A stretch of 64,000 nucleotides of DNA from Moraxellaceae bacterium. GTDB taxonomy: Bacteria > Pseudomonadota > Gammaproteobacteria > Pseudomonadales > Moraxellaceae. Shown here one piece after another: positions 55,126 through 64,000 of this stretch. Location of the stretch: NCBI GenBank assembly GCA_004173455.1, contig SECL01000002.1, positions 1 through 64,000 on the forward strand, read 5' to 3'. Positions within the stretch are counted from its first letter, which is position 1. Every line of letters begins with the position of its first letter. The notes below the pieces were generated by a model, which saw only the letters and a program-made list of their open reading frames with translations, was not told the DNA's origin and made no database searches. A program made the position numbers and the translations under genes.

Positions 55126-56742
55126 TTATTTAAATGTGGGTTCAAGCCGCTGTGCCAGTTTACGTGCTTCTGGATCATCCGGCATGTCATAAGGTGCGGC
55201 CTGCTCAATCGCAGCGCGAACACTGGCATCACAATCATCATTACCACTTGATTTGGTAATCACTACGGAGGCGATCTGGCCACTAGACGTGAGGCTAATT
55301 CGTGCCTTGGTTGAGTTACCATCACAGCCTGCTGGTTTGCGCCATGCCCGGTTCATCTTGCTCTGAAAACCTGCGGTTGAAACGGCAGCGGTTTTTTTCG
55401 CTTCTTCCTTGGCATCCGCTTTGGCTTCACTCTCAGCTTTGTCGCGTGCATCATCTTCAGCTTTGCGCTTAGCATCTTCGGCGGCTTTTGCTTTGGCTTC
55501 ATCTGCTTTGCGTTTGATATCGTCAGCCGCTTTTGCCTTGGCGTCATTGGCTGCCTTGGCTTTGGCATCTGCTGCGGCTTTATTTTTAGCGTCTTTATCC
55601 GCTTTTGCCTTTGCTTCAGCATCTGCCTTACGCTTGGCATCTTCGGACGCTTTTGCCTTGGCTTTAGCATCAGCATCAGATTTTGCTTTGGCATCTGCAT
55701 CGGCTTTACGTTTGGCATCAGCAGCAGCTTTTTCTTGTGCGCGTTTTTTCTCAGTATCAGCTTTGGCCTGTTCAGCCTTGCGTTCAGCATCGGCCTTGGC
55801 TTTTGCTTCGGCCTTGGCTTTACGTTTAGCGTCTTCAGCGGCTTTGGCTTTCGCATCTTGTTGAGCTTGACGCTTGGCTTCTTCTGCTTGTTGCTTTTTC
55901 TGTTCGGCTGCTTTTTGCTGTTCTTGCTGCTTAGCATCTTGCTGCTTGCGTTTAGCTTCTTCAGCAGCCTTGGCTTTGGCTTCTTGAGCCGCTTTTGCCT
56001 TGGCCTGTTCATTGGCCTTGCGTCTGACTTCAGCTTTTTCTTCAGCTGCTTTTAATTTGGCATTCTTATCGGCTTTCGCATCTTCGGCAGCTTTACGTTT
56101 GGCATCCAGTTCAGCCTGTCGTTTGGCTTGTGCATCTGCTTTGGTTTGTGCGGCTTTACGCTCAGCCTCTGCTTTGGCTTGCTCAGCTTTGCGTTCAGTG
56201 GCAGCCTTTTCTTGTTGTTGTTTGACTTCTGCTGCTTTTTCCTGAGCCTGCTTTTGTTGCTCAGCTTTTTGCTCAGCTTGCTTCTTGCGGGTTTCAGCTT
56301 TTTGGGCTTCTGCTTGTTTAGCGGCATCGCGTGCTTTTTGCTGGGCTTCCTGCTGTTTTTTCTGTTCAGCATCAGCGTGTTGTTTAGCCGTTTTTAACTC
56401 AGCCGCTTTTAATGCCGCCAGTTGTTCAACCGTTGGCCCGGCAGGTTCAGGCTCTACCGCAGGTTCTGGCTCAGGCTCAGCCACTGGTTCCGCAACGGGT
56501 TCATTAGCGGATGTCTCAGCCGCAGGCAATTCAGTGGCCAAGGGTGGGGCGGCGGCAGAGTTATCCTGCATTTGTTCTAATTGTTCTGGTGTCACCAAAA
56601 TAGCCTGCAAGGGCTTGGGCGGAATGAGCGGATCACTTGTGCCAAAATATAGCAAACCGCCCAGCAGACTGGCATGCAGGAGCAGGGTAATAGCCAATGG
56701 CAGGCGATTTTGTTTAAAAGACGAGGGCAAAGGCTGTTTCAT
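55126..56742 (-). CDS. tolA: Tol-Pal system protein TolA, long Ala/Lys helical form
   Basis: About 538 residues from ATG 56742. One transmembrane helix (residues about 15-35, LPLAITLLLHASLLGGLLYFG) is followed by a Pro/Glu region and then some 330 residues of Ala/Lys/Glu-rich repeats (AxAKAxADAKRKA type), forming a very long helix across the periplasm. The C-terminal globular domain (about 440-538) has FQSKMNRAWRKPAGCDGN and IASVVITKSSGNDDCDASVRAAIEQA. TolA is longer here than the 421 residues of E. coli. It links TolQR to Pal/TolB. Confidence 0.95.
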   Translation of the reverse strand: MKQPLPSSFKQNRLPLAITLLLHASLLGGLLYFGTSDPLIPPKPLQAILVTPEQLEQMQDNSAAAPPLATELPAAETSANEPVAEPVAEPEPEPAVEPEPAGPTVEQLAALKAAELKTAKQHADAEQKKQQEAQQKARDAAKQAEAQKAETRKKQAEQKAEQQKQAQEKAAEVKQQQEKAATERKAEQAKAEAERKAAQTKADAQAKRQAELDAKRKAAEDAKADKNAKLKAAEEKAEVRRKANEQAKAKAAQEAKAKAAEEAKRKQQDAKQQEQQKAAEQKKQQAEEAKRQAQQDAKAKAAEDAKRKAKAEAKAKADAERKAEQAKADTEKKRAQEKAAADAKRKADADAKAKSDADAKAKAKASEDAKRKADAEAKAKADKDAKNKAAADAKAKAANDAKAKAADDIKRKADEAKAKAAEDAKRKAEDDARDKAESEAKADAKEEAKKTAAVSTAGFQSKMNRAWRKPAGCDGNSTKARISLTSSGQIASVVITKSSGNDDCDASVRAAIEQAAPYDMPDDPEARKLAQRLEPTFK

Positions 56743-56763
56743 GGACATACGTTATTGCTAGCC

Positions 56764-57210
56764 TCAGGACTTTGGTTGGTCAGTGAGTAAGCCAACCTGA
56801 CTTAAACCGGCATCTTGTAAGGTAGACATTAACCCCACGACTTTTCCATAGGCTACATTTTCGTCGCCATTGACCAGCACTAGCAATTTTTGCTGTTTTT
56901 GTTCTGCGTCAGTTTGGGCTTCAGCCAGACGGATTTTTAGCTCATCTAATGTGATGTGATTAACGTCATTGCCAAATTTAAGTAGATACTCACCATCGCT
57001 TTTTACGGTGACAATGGCAGGCTGCGTTTCAGATTGAAACGGAGTACTTTTGGCCTGTGGTAAATCTACGGTAATGCCCGAGGTAATCATGGGAGCCGTG
57101 ACCATAAAAATCACCAGCAAGACCAGCATGACATCAATATACGGCACCACATTCATGTCGCTTTTTAAGGGCTTTTTGATTCGGCCAAATGGGCTGCGTT
57201 GCATGGCCAT
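56764..57210 (-). CDS. tolR: Tol-Pal system protein TolR
   Basis: 148 residues. One N-terminal membrane helix carries the conserved Asp (NVVPYIDVMLVLLVIFMVTAP), followed by an ExbD/TolR periplasmic domain (SGITVDLPQAKSTPF, VAYGKVVGLMSTLQDAGLSQVGLLTD). It is the proton-pathway and force-transducing partner of TolQ. It is separated from tolQ by two bases. Confidence 0.97.
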   Translation of the reverse strand: MAMQRSPFGRIKKPLKSDMNVVPYIDVMLVLLVIFMVTAPMITSGITVDLPQAKSTPFQSETQPAIVTVKSDGEYLLKFGNDVNHITLDELKIRLAEAQTDAEQKQQKLLVLVNGDENVAYGKVVGLMSTLQDAGLSQVGLLTDQPKS

Positions 57211-57212
57211 AA

Positions 57213-57956
57213 TCAGGCGTCCTCACGCAGGGAACCAGTCATTTGGCTATTGGATTGATTGACTAAACCTGCACCCTCAAACGATTCACGCTGCAATAAT
57301 GCTGTCATTTCTTCGGCAAATAGGGCGCGCTGTTGGTAAACCGCCTCAGATTTGGCGCTGTAGCGGTTATAAGCCAGTACTGCCGGAATAGCCGCAAACA
57401 AACCAATGGCGGTGGCAATAAGAGCTTCGGCAATACCGGGAGCAACCGTTGCCAAGGTGACCTGTTCCACTTGGGCCAGTCCAATAAAGGCATTCATGAT
57501 GCCCCAGACCGTGCCAAACAAACCCACATAAGGTGAAACCGAACCAATACTGGCCAGCGTTGATGCGCCATGTTCCAGCACGTTTTGCTCGCGTGATAAT
57601 GACACCCGCAGCATTCGCTCTGTACCAGAAATCGTATCTTCACGGCTGGCCTGACGTTTTTTTAGTTTTAAAAATTCGGTAAAGCCTTCGTAAAAAACCG
57701 ATTCAATGCCTTGGCGGTGCGGATGGGTCTGGGCATTTTTATACAACGTTTTTAAGTCAGCCCCAGACCAGAAAATCTTTTCAAAGCTATTGTCGTGCTG
57801 GTTGCTGTTGCGAAATGCCATTTCCAGTTTGATAATTAAAAACCAGCCATAAATAGATGCCAGAAATAAAATCAGCATGACAATCTGAACCACCGGACTG
57901 GCGTGCAGGATCAAATCAGAAATGTTAAGTGATGTAGGAGTTGCAGTGGTCGGCAT
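57213..57956 (-). CDS. tolQ: Tol-Pal system protein TolQ
   Basis: 247 residues of the MotA/TolQ/ExbB proton channel family. Three membrane helices: VVQIVMLILFLASIYGWFLII near the N-terminus, GSVSPYVGLFGTVWGIMNAF, and TVAPGIAEALIATAIGLFAAIPAVLAYN. Together with TolR it forms the motor using proton motive force. It starts about 33 bp after ybgC and leads the tol genes. Confidence 0.97.
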   Translation of the reverse strand: MPTTATPTSLNISDLILHASPVVQIVMLILFLASIYGWFLIIKLEMAFRNSNQHDNSFEKIFWSGADLKTLYKNAQTHPHRQGIESVFYEGFTEFLKLKKRQASREDTISGTERMLRVSLSREQNVLEHGASTLASIGSVSPYVGLFGTVWGIMNAFIGLAQVEQVTLATVAPGIAEALIATAIGLFAAIPAVLAYNRYSAKSEAVYQQRALFAEEMTALLQRESFEGAGLVNQSNSQMTGSLREDA

Positions 57957-57989
57957 GGTGATTTCACAAAAATAAAAAAGATAATGAAA

Positions 57990-58388
57990 CTAAGAGACTG
58001 ATTTTACAATCAGATCATGGATAAATTCTGGAATTCTTCTGGGTTTTAGCTGCTGATCCAGACAGGCCAGTGTAACCGTTGCAGAAGCCAGCAGCATTGC
58101 ATCACGGTAAATATTTTGCTGCAAGGTAAATGATACTGATTTACACGAACTTACATGAACTGTCACATCCAGTAAATTATCCATAAAGATTGGCTTATGG
58201 TATTGCACCGTAATCTCATGTACGACAAACGAGTAGTCATGCTGATCCCAGTAGTGCGCTACACCCAGAGCACGTAGCCATTCCGTGCGGGCGCGTTCAA
58301 AATAACGGATATGGTTGGCATGATATACAATGCCACCTGCATCTGTGTCTTCAATATAAACCCGAATGGGAAACTGAAATGTGGTCAA
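57990..58388 (-). CDS. ybgC: Tol-Pal associated acyl-CoA thioesterase YbgC
   Basis: 132 residues, a single hotdog domain. The 4HBT signature VYIEDTDAGGIVYHANHIRYFERARTEWLRALG contains the catalytic Asp. It hydrolyses short acyl-CoA thioesters and is nearly always the first gene of the tol-pal operon, as here. Confidence 0.95.
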   Translation of the reverse strand: MTTFQFPIRVYIEDTDAGGIVYHANHIRYFERARTEWLRALGVAHYWDQHDYSFVVHEITVQYHKPIFMDNLLDVTVHVSSCKSVSFTLQQNIYRDAMLLASATVTLACLDQQLKPRRIPEFIHDLIVKSVS

Positions 58389-58768
58389 GGCAAGCTCCTT
58401 TTGACGACTATCTGCTATAGCGATCTGCTTTTATGGATTAAATCGTCTATGGATTAAACCGTATGGAATGATTCTAAGCAATTCAGCATGACTTGAGTGT
58501 AAGTCCAAAGCTTGAAATCCGACTTAATTGATTAACATATTATAAAAATTTTGTATTCAGCAAGGGTTTGCTTTTTCGTTATTGATGAAAGGGTAATTGC
58601 AAGTCATTCATACTTTGAGCGGCCAAATATTGGCAAGGGGCGTATTGTTTTAAACACTATCAGCAAGTGATAGCAGACAATATGGCATTCAATCACCGAT
58701 GGCCAAATGCACAAAGGTTGCCACCGAAATGACAACCTTTGATGTTGCGTATACTGAACCAATAACGA
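58389..58768. other. Intergenic region upstream of the tol-pal operon
   Basis: 380 bp without a gene. A perfect hairpin AAAGGTTG (58713-58720) / CAACCTTT (58733-58740) lies just past the end of the Bor-type gene and may be its weak terminator, without a good T-run. The tol-pal promoter should be in the ybgC-proximal part. Nothing else is seen. Confidence 0.45.
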
Positions 58769-59062
58769 TTATTGGCAATAAACGTTGGCTGTACGTGGCG
58801 CGTAAATACCAATAGTAATCACGCCCAACAAGATGTCCATCGGCTCTTGTATGGTTTGAACCTTAGCCACTTTGTCTGCGCCGCCACAGATTTGCGCTAC
58901 ATCTAAAGTTTTTTCCTGACCAATGCCCCAAAATAAAAAGGATTGGGATTCAGAGTGCTTAGGAATAGTTTGTGAATTTTTTTTGATCAAACCAGTTTGA
59001 GTTGCACATCCGCTAGCCAATAAAGTACTGCCCATGAGTACTGCTAATACGATTTTTTTCAT
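58769..59062 (-). CDS. Bor-family lipoprotein (downstream copy)
   Basis: 97 residues with a lipoprotein signal peptide ending ASGC-AT. The Bor-like core is clear: FLFWGIGQEKTLDVAQICGGADKVAKVQTIQEPMDILLGVITIGIYAPRTANVYC. Lambda Bor is a lysogenic-conversion outer-membrane lipoprotein related to Iss, linked to serum resistance. It is a tandem relative of the gene at 59078, with the start about 16 bp after that gene's stop. Conserved Cys residues flank the core. Confidence 0.85.
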   Translation of the reverse strand: MKKIVLAVLMGSTLLASGCATQTGLIKKNSQTIPKHSESQSFLFWGIGQEKTLDVAQICGGADKVAKVQTIQEPMDILLGVITIGIYAPRTANVYCQ

Positions 59063-59077
59063 TGATTTTATCTCCAG

Positions 59078-59365
59078 TTATTTGCAGTAAACACGAATTT
59101 GACGTGGGGTAAACAAACCGTAAGTCAGGCCATTTAACAAACCATTTAAAAAGGTTTGTTGTGTTTGAATTTTGGCGATCTTGTCCGCACCGTCACAGAC
59201 TTCAGCAGCATTCACTTCCTGTTCCTGAGCAATACCAGAAACAAAGAAAGGTTGCATTTTGTTATACGATGCTGTGCTATTGCCGCCATTTGCCATTAAA
59301 TAAGTTTGTGTTGTACAGCCAGACGCAAGGATTGCAAGAAAGCTTGCAATTGCAATTTTTTTCAT
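59078..59365 (-). CDS. Bor-family lipoprotein (upstream copy)
   Basis: 95 residues with lipobox ASGC-TT. The Bor core is FFVSGIAQEQEVNAAEVCDGADKIAKIQTQQTFLNGLLNGLTYGLFTPRQIRVYC, closer to lambda Bor than the downstream copy. The two copies share roughly a third to half of their residues by eye, so they are old tandem duplicates. A role in serum or host resistance is by analogy only. Confidence 0.87.
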   Translation of the reverse strand: MKKIAIASFLAILASGCTTQTYLMANGGNSTASYNKMQPFFVSGIAQEQEVNAAEVCDGADKIAKIQTQQTFLNGLLNGLTYGLFTPRQIRVYCK

Positions 59366-59537
59366 CTTTTACCCCAAGTTGTAATTGTGCTTTACTTAAA
59401 TTAACAAAGCGAACACATTCTAATCCAAGCGCATTGGGGTTGGTATGGGGCAAATTAAAAATATGCAGAAATAGACTTACGAAGTGTGATGTGGCGCACT
59501 GATATTTTCATTATTTATATTTTGAACAGTCAACCCA

Positions 59538-59578
59538 ACATCTTGCGGCATGTTGAACTAAAAAATACCGCAAGATGT
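59538..59578. terminator. 11-bp inverted repeat, probable terminator after ruvB
   Basis: ACATCTTGCGG (59538-59548) and CCGCAAGATGT (59568-59578) are perfect reverse complements, 23 bp after the ruvB stop on the minus strand. No T-run follows, so it is either a weak terminator or a stabilising hairpin. Confidence 0.55.
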
Positions 59579-59600
59579 AGTGAAACAAAATTGCTCTGCT

Positions 59601-60602
59601 TTAGCGCGGCTCAGGTGGAACCATGTCAAACTGGTAATAGGCCTGATTGGTAGCAATCCGTCCGCGTGCGGTGCGCATGGCAAAGCCTTGCTGGATTAAA
59701 TAAGGCTCAATCACATCTTCCAGTGTGCCGCTATCTTCTGCCATAGCAGCAGCCAGTGCTTCAATTCCCGCAGGCCCGCCATTAAAGCGTTCTAGCAGCA
59801 TTTGCAAGTAGCGGCGATCCAGTGTATCCAGACCGTTTTTGTCCACGTTCAGCATATCAAGCGCACGCTGGGCAATGTCTTGCGTGACTTCGCCATTGCC
59901 TTTGACCTCAGCATAGTCACGCACCCGGCGTAGTAGACGGTTCGCAATACGCGGTGTGCCACGGGCGCGTCGGGCAATTTCCTGCGCGCCATCTGATGTC
60001 ATGGGAATGCCCATCAGGCTGGCCGAGCGATGCACAATATGGGTCAGGTCGGCCACTGAATAAAACTCCAGCCGTTGCACAATCCCAAAACGGTCACGCA
60101 GCGGTGAGGTGAGCAAACCAGCGCGCGTGGTTGCTGCAACCAAGGTAAACGGCGGCAAATCCAGCTTGATGGAACGCGCTGCCGGGCCTTCACCAATCAT
60201 GATATCCAGCTGGTAATCTTCCATAGCGGGATATAGAATTTCTTCAATTACTGGCGACAGGCGATGAATTTCATCAATAAACAACACGTCGCCATGTTCA
60301 AGGTTGGTCAGCAAGGCCGCCAGATCACCCGCACGCTCCAGCACTGGGCCAGAGGTGGATTTTAAGTTGCCACCCATTTCACGTGCAATAATATTGGCCA
60401 GTGTGGTTTTGCCCAGACCAGGTGGGCCAAAAATCAGGGTATGATCCAGTGCTTCCTGACGGCTACGTGCCGCATGGATAAAGATTTCCATTTGTTCACG
60501 TACCACTGGCTGGCCGACATAATCTTCCAGACTGGTAGGACGAATCGCACGATCAAAATGATCTTCTGGCTTTTCAGTGGCCGTAATTAAACGATCTTGC
60601 AT
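59601..60602 (-). CDS. ruvB: Holliday junction branch-migration helicase RuvB
   Basis: 333 residues. The AAA+ ATPase has Walker [13 protein letters not shown] and Walker B LFIDEIHR, sensor region [15 protein letters not shown], and the C-terminal winged helix with [32 protein letters not shown]. It pumps DNA through Holliday junctions with RuvA. It follows ruvA by about 110 bp, slightly wider than usual. Confidence 0.97.
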   Translation of the reverse strand: MQDRLITATEKPEDHFDRAIRPTSLEDYVGQPVVREQMEIFIHAARSRQEALDHTLIFGPPGLGKTTLANIIAREMGGNLKSTSGPVLERAGDLAALLTNLEHGDVLFIDEIHRLSPVIEEILYPAMEDYQLDIMIGEGPAARSIKLDLPPFTLVAATTRAGLLTSPLRDRFGIVQRLEFYSVADLTHIVHRSASLMGIPMTSDGAQEIARRARGTPRIANRLLRRVRDYAEVKGNGEVTQDIAQRALDMLNVDKNGLDTLDRRYLQMLLERFNGGPAGIEALAAAMAEDSGTLEDVIEPYLIQQGFAMRTARGRIATNQAYYQFDMVPPEPR

Positions 60603-60712
60603 GATTCCTCACTCAATTTTTGCTTAAATTTCACTCAAGCCGCTTGCACCATGCTATCGATAAAAATTCAGCTTTGTAGCGTTTAATTGGACAAGCAGGC
60701 TTACTGAATAAA

Positions 60713-61315
60713 TTACTGTTTCATCATGGATTTGAGGGCAGCACGAATCAGGTCAGCGGTTTCGGTAAATTCACTTTTCACCGCACCAATGGCTTTTTGT
60801 GCTTCCAGCGGTTTATAGCCCAAAGAAACTAACGCCGCTTCGGCTTCAGCCACCGGTGAAATAGTCGTGATGCCAAACTGATGGCTGCCTAGGCTATCGC
60901 TACTACTCAGGCTGAGATTTTTTAGGCGATCACGCAATTCAATCACCAGCCGTTCGGCGGTTTTTTTGCCCACGCCAGGAATGCGGGTTAGGGTGGTCAC
61001 GTCTTGCATATCAATGGCCTGAATCATCATGGCACTGCTCATGCTGGACAAAATGCTTAAGGCCAGCTTTGGCCCCACGCCATTAACCTTGATCAATGTG
61101 CGAAACAAGGCTTTGTCGGTCGTATCGGAAAACCCGTACAGCAAGTGCGCATCTTCACGCACCACCAGATGTGTCCACAGGGTTACGTTTTGTCCGGCTT
61201 TGAGCTGGCAAAAGGTGGAAAGCGGCGTGTCAATTTCATAGCCCACACCATTTACTTCCAGTAAAACAACCGGCGCTTCCAGTGCGCGCACGATCCCTGT
61301 TAATGAACCAATCAT
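60713..61315 (-). CDS. ruvA: Holliday junction branch-migration protein RuvA
   Basis: 200 residues from ATG 61315, the canonical MIGSLTGIVRALEAP start. The OB-fold N-terminal domain is followed by two helix-hairpin-helix motifs (LIKVNGVGPKLALSIL and LTRIPGVGKKTAERLVIELRD), a flexible linker and a C-terminal three-helix domain that binds RuvB. It tetramerises on four-way junctions. Confidence 0.97.
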   Translation of the reverse strand: MIGSLTGIVRALEAPVVLLEVNGVGYEIDTPLSTFCQLKAGQNVTLWTHLVVREDAHLLYGFSDTTDKALFRTLIKVNGVGPKLALSILSSMSSAMMIQAIDMQDVTTLTRIPGVGKKTAERLVIELRDRLKNLSLSSSDSLGSHQFGITTISPVAEAEAALVSLGYKPLEAQKAIGAVKSEFTETADLIRAALKSMMKQ

Positions 61316-61367
61316 AAAAATTCCAGCATATAACAATGAAATGGATAGACTTTTTGCATAAGTCTGG

Positions 61368-61410
61368 TTTCGAAAAGCTCACCCAACCTTAGTTCCTGAG
61401 CTTGTCGAAA
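61368..61410. repeat. REP-like palindrome between dgt and ruvA
   Basis: TTTCGAAAAGCTCA (61368-61381) and TGAGCTTGTCGAAA (61397-61410) are reverse complements except for one base. The core TTCGACAAGCTCA is the kind of REP-like palindrome dispersed in many proteobacterial genomes. It probably ends transcription from dgt or stabilises the mRNA. Confidence 0.6.
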
Positions 61411-61430
61411 TGGTTGAAGGCAAGTTAGCG

Positions 61431-62792
61431 CTAAATCAGTGTCACGCGGTTGCCTTGCAGTTCCTGCGACAGCGCATAGGCTTGATGGTCTGACAGGCTG
61501 CTCAGCATATCCAGAATCTGCATGATATTGTGATAATGAAAACTGGGGTCTGCATTGAGTACCGCACCGTGCGCATGCAAAATATGCATCAGGCGTTGTT
61601 CCCGAAAACTTAAGTGATGTTGCTTGACTGCCAATGGCATAAAGGCATCCAGCAGGATATGCAAACTGGAATTGGCCACCAGTTCCAGTCGCGCTTTTTG
61701 TGGATGGGTAAAAATCCGCTCACGCGCCATGTTTTTAGCCGCTTCTACGCCTTGGCATAAGTCTGGTGGGCAATGATCGAGCAAGCTGCCTTTAAGTTGA
61801 CCATTTAAAATCTGGTCATGCTGGCGCTTAAACGCATCAGTCACTTCATCCACCAGCCGTTTCATGGCTCGGCCGCGCAGGGCAGCCAGTTTTTGTGGAA
61901 TCGGCACATTGCGGCTGATTTCATCCGGCGCGCCATAATCGGCAATCAGGCTTAAAAACAGCGGTTCAACTTCATGATAATGCAGCATCCCCAGTTGTAA
62001 ACCATCTTCCAGATCAATCAACGCATAACAAATGTCATCGGCTGCTTCCAGCAAGTAGGTGAGCGGATGACGACAAAATTGATACTCACCAGTCTGGATC
62101 AAACCCAAATGCTCGGCAATTTCCAGCAAAATGCCTTTTTCACTCTGGTAACAACCAAATTTGGCGCGTTTGTGCGAAGGATGCAGACTGGCCGGATCAA
62201 GCGGCTTGGCCAGCCAAGGATATTTTAAATAGGCACCTAGCGTGGCGTAGGTCAGGCGCATACCACCATCATCAGGATGATATTCAAGCCGGCTCAATAC
62301 CCGTAAACCTTGCGCATTGCCTTCAAACTGGCACACATCAGCCCGCTGCTCAGCGGTTAGGGAAATCAGCAAATGCTGGTGTTTTGGGTCTTCAAACCAG
62401 TCACGAATCGCATATTCACCGGCATGGCCAAATGGAGGATTGCCAATATCGTGCGCCAGACAGGCGGCCTGAATAATCGCCCCGACATCCGCCACATCAA
62501 TCCATGCTGGCAATTCATCACGAATTTTTTCTGCCGCCAGCATGCCGAGGGAGCGGCCAATGCATGATACTTCCAGTGAATGGGTCAGGCGGGTATGAAT
62601 GCCGTCATTTTGGGTGAGTGGATGTACTTGGGTCTTGCGGTTTAACTGACGAAAACTACTTGAAAAAATAATCCGGTCATAATCCTTATGAAAAGCAGTA
62701 CGACCCTGTTCACTGGTTCCATGGCGGGATTGACTTTTTTTACTGCCCAGCCGAATGGGGGAAAGCAGTTGTGCCCAACGCATTGCAGTCAT
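61431..62792 (-). CDS. dgt: Deoxyguanosinetriphosphate triphosphohydrolase-like protein
   Basis: About 453 residues of the HD-domain dNTPase family. The N-terminal RTAFHKDYDRIIFSSSFRQLNRKTQVHPL and the HD motif residues (THSLEVSCIG, AACLAHDIGNPPFGHAGE, YLLEAADDICYALIDLEDG) are present. It cleaves dGTP or other dNTPs to nucleoside plus triphosphate. The length is closer to long-form dNTPases than to the 370-residue short form. It is divergent from purL. Confidence 0.93.
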   Translation of the reverse strand: MTAMRWAQLLSPIRLGSKKSQSRHGTSEQGRTAFHKDYDRIIFSSSFRQLNRKTQVHPLTQNDGIHTRLTHSLEVSCIGRSLGMLAAEKIRDELPAWIDVADVGAIIQAACLAHDIGNPPFGHAGEYAIRDWFEDPKHQHLLISLTAEQRADVCQFEGNAQGLRVLSRLEYHPDDGGMRLTYATLGAYLKYPWLAKPLDPASLHPSHKRAKFGCYQSEKGILLEIAEHLGLIQTGEYQFCRHPLTYLLEAADDICYALIDLEDGLQLGMLHYHEVEPLFLSLIADYGAPDEISRNVPIPQKLAALRGRAMKRLVDEVTDAFKRQHDQILNGQLKGSLLDHCPPDLCQGVEAAKNMARERIFTHPQKARLELVANSSLHILLDAFMPLAVKQHHLSFREQRLMHILHAHGAVLNADPSFHYHNIMQILDMLSSLSDHQAYALSQELQGNRVTLI

Positions 62793-63060
62793 CAATATTC
62801 TACGTGTGTGGCTTTATTCATGACTGCATCATGCCAAAAAACGGCCAAAAAAGACAGCCGAATGCGACACGATTTGGCGCCATGCAGGGCTTGATTTTTT
62901 AAGGCTGAATAATCAGCGTAGCATGGTAAAAAGACTGGAAATTTTAATGGCGAAAACCTATCGGGTATAGATGATTTATTCATTTGCGCGTATCATACAG
63001 CGCTTCTTTCAAACATTGTGGTTTTGTTACTTGTAACAAGCCCATGGAGCCAGTTTCAGC

Positions 63061-64000
63061 ATGTTTATTGTGGCCGGTGCGTCAGCACTTTCTGCCTTCA
63101 AGCAGCGTCAGCTTTTATCCCGTATTTCTGCGCTTCGCTCAGTTGCAAACACTGTTATCACGATAGAAAGCCAGTTTGTTTATCTGTTTGATCAGGACTT
63201 GAGCGCGCATCAGCAGTCTGTTGCCGATCAGTTGCTTAACGATGGCCAGAAATATGCCCTGACTGTCGCTGAATCTGGTGATGTACAGGTACTGGTGACC
63301 ACCCGGCTTGGCACGATTTCGCCCTGGTCATCCAAGGCCACGGATATTTTCAAAAATTGTAATGCGCCGGTGCATCGTCTGGAACGCGGGATTTTATATA
63401 CCCTGCGTGGCCTGAGCCAGCTTAATGCCGATATATCAGCATTACTGCATGACCGCATGACTGAAACCATTTTTGCAAACCTTGAATCTGCTGCCGCGCT
63501 GTTTAGTGAAACTGCACCCAAGCCATTGCAGTCGGTAGATATTTTAGGGCAGGGTAAAGATGCGCTGGTTAAGGCCAATCAGGAATTTGGTTTTGCCTTA
63601 TCCATGCAGGAAATTGACTACCTGACCGATGCCTTTACCCAGCTTGGCCGTAATCCGCATGACATCGAACTGATGATGTTTGCACAAGCCAACTCTGAGC
63701 ATTGCCGCCACAAAATCTTTAATGCCGAGTGGACAATTAATGGTGAAAAACAGCCATTGTCATTGTTCCAGATGATTAAAAATACCTATAAGCAATCGCC
63801 CAACGATGTGCTGTCCGCCTACAAAGACAATGCCTCAGTGATTGTGGGTTTTGATGCGGCGCGTTTTTATCAGCAGTATCAGCCTGAAAGCGGCCAGCAT
63901 GAATACAGCTACCGTAATCAGGCTGTCCATATCCTGATGAAAGTGGAAACCCATAACCATCCAACGGCCATTGCACCATTTGCCGGTGCTGCGACCGGTT
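63061..64000 (+). CDS. purL: Phosphoribosylformylglycinamidine synthase, 5' part (runs off the window)
   Basis: The frame opens at ATG 63061 ([20 protein letters not shown]) and stays open to the end of the window, about 313 codons. The N-terminal PurS-like domain is followed by the linker [10 protein letters not shown] and the FGAM synthase signature [18 protein letters not shown], then [25 protein letters not shown]. This is the large single-chain PurL of gammaproteobacteria (about 1300 residues), catalysing the fourth step of purine synthesis. The C-terminal glutaminase domain lies outside. Confidence 0.95.
   Translation, partial: MFIVAGASALSAFKQRQLLSRISALRSVANTVITIESQFVYLFDQDLSAHQQSVADQLLNDGQKYALTVAESGDVQVLVTTRLGTISPWSSKATDIFKNCNAPVHRLERGILYTLRGLSQLNADISALLHDRMTETIFANLESAAALFSETAPKPLQSVDILGQGKDALVKANQEFGFALSMQEIDYLTDAFTQLGRNPHDIELMMFAQANSEHCRHKIFNAEWTINGEKQPLSLFQMIKNTYKQSPNDVLSAYKDNASVIVGFDAARFYQQYQPESGQHEYSYRNQAVHILMKVETHNHPTAIAPFAGAATG

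Noticed and set aside
55409-56397. Long open frames on both strands across tolA
   Set aside because: They arise from the repetitive Ala/Lys codon pattern of tolA; they lack ribosome-binding sites and have low-complexity sequence.

Overview
The window looks like a chromosome segment from a gammaproteobacterium of the Moraxellaceae, close to Acinetobacter. This rests on the gene families and their style: Moraxellaceae-type hypothetical membrane and beta-barrel proteins, a CysI/DUF934 pair, an NADP-type GDH, tol-pal with ybgC, ruvAB, dgt and purL. It was judged by eye, without database comparison. Base composition is moderate (mid-40s % GC by impression), with a clearly AT-richer patch around 8.2-9.4 kb. 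Nearly all of the window is coding. No rRNA, tRNA, CRISPR array, integrase or insertion sequence was recognised.

Layout. 0-3.7 kb: a frameshifted small membrane protein, then an ammonium transporter flanked by two DUF421 membrane proteins, with a sigma-54/NtrC-like regulatory region. 3.7-7.3 kb: HI0933-type flavoprotein, PLP-dependent deaminase-like enzyme, a hypothetical protein, and an outer-membrane beta-barrel. 7.3-9.4 kb: an accessory island with decayed toxin-antitoxin genes (intact HigA, truncated HigB, Phd/YefM with two nonsense codons) and an AT-rich DUF4062 protein. 9.4-17.6 kb: valS, a short-chain dehydrogenase, a hypothetical protein, an AraC regulator divergent from a CoA-transferase, and an alpha/beta hydrolase. 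17.7-18.0 kb: a probable GacA-controlled, CsrA/RsmA-sequestering small RNA. 18.1-22.2 kb: cysI-DUF934, yaaA, Tsx-like porin. 22.3-28.3 kb: valine catabolic operon (mmsB, hydroxyisobutyryl-CoA hydrolase, acyl-CoA dehydrogenase, mmsA) with a divergent AraC regulator.

28.3-44.1 kb: housekeeping genes (rsmD, mrdA/PBP2, a sodium:solute symporter, DUF445 protein, adk, nth-rsxB, gdhA, a META/DUF4377 lipoprotein, a DODA-type dioxygenase, rlmH, lon). 44.5-47.7 kb: a phage-type recombination cassette (Sak4-like ATPase, PD-(D/E)XK nuclease, DUF1367, ERF) with no other phage genes in view. It is followed by a gene-poor stretch with three small ORFs. 49.3-50.6 kb: an ECF sigma factor with a putative membrane partner and a DUF3106 protein. 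50.8-64 kb: a TrmH-family methyltransferase, fbp, the complete ybgC-tolQRAB-pal cell-envelope operon, two tandem Bor-type lipoproteins, ruvAB, dgt and the 5' part of purL.

The strongest candidate for something undescribed is the intergenic RNA at about 17.81-17.99 kb. It has seven GGA motifs, at least four of them in hairpin loops, an intrinsic terminator that itself carries one GGA loop, and an upstream near-perfect GacA box (TGTAAG-N6-CGTACA). Second and third are the stand-alone recombination cassette carrying two different annealase-type genes, and the decaying toxin-antitoxin island beside a DUF4062 protein.
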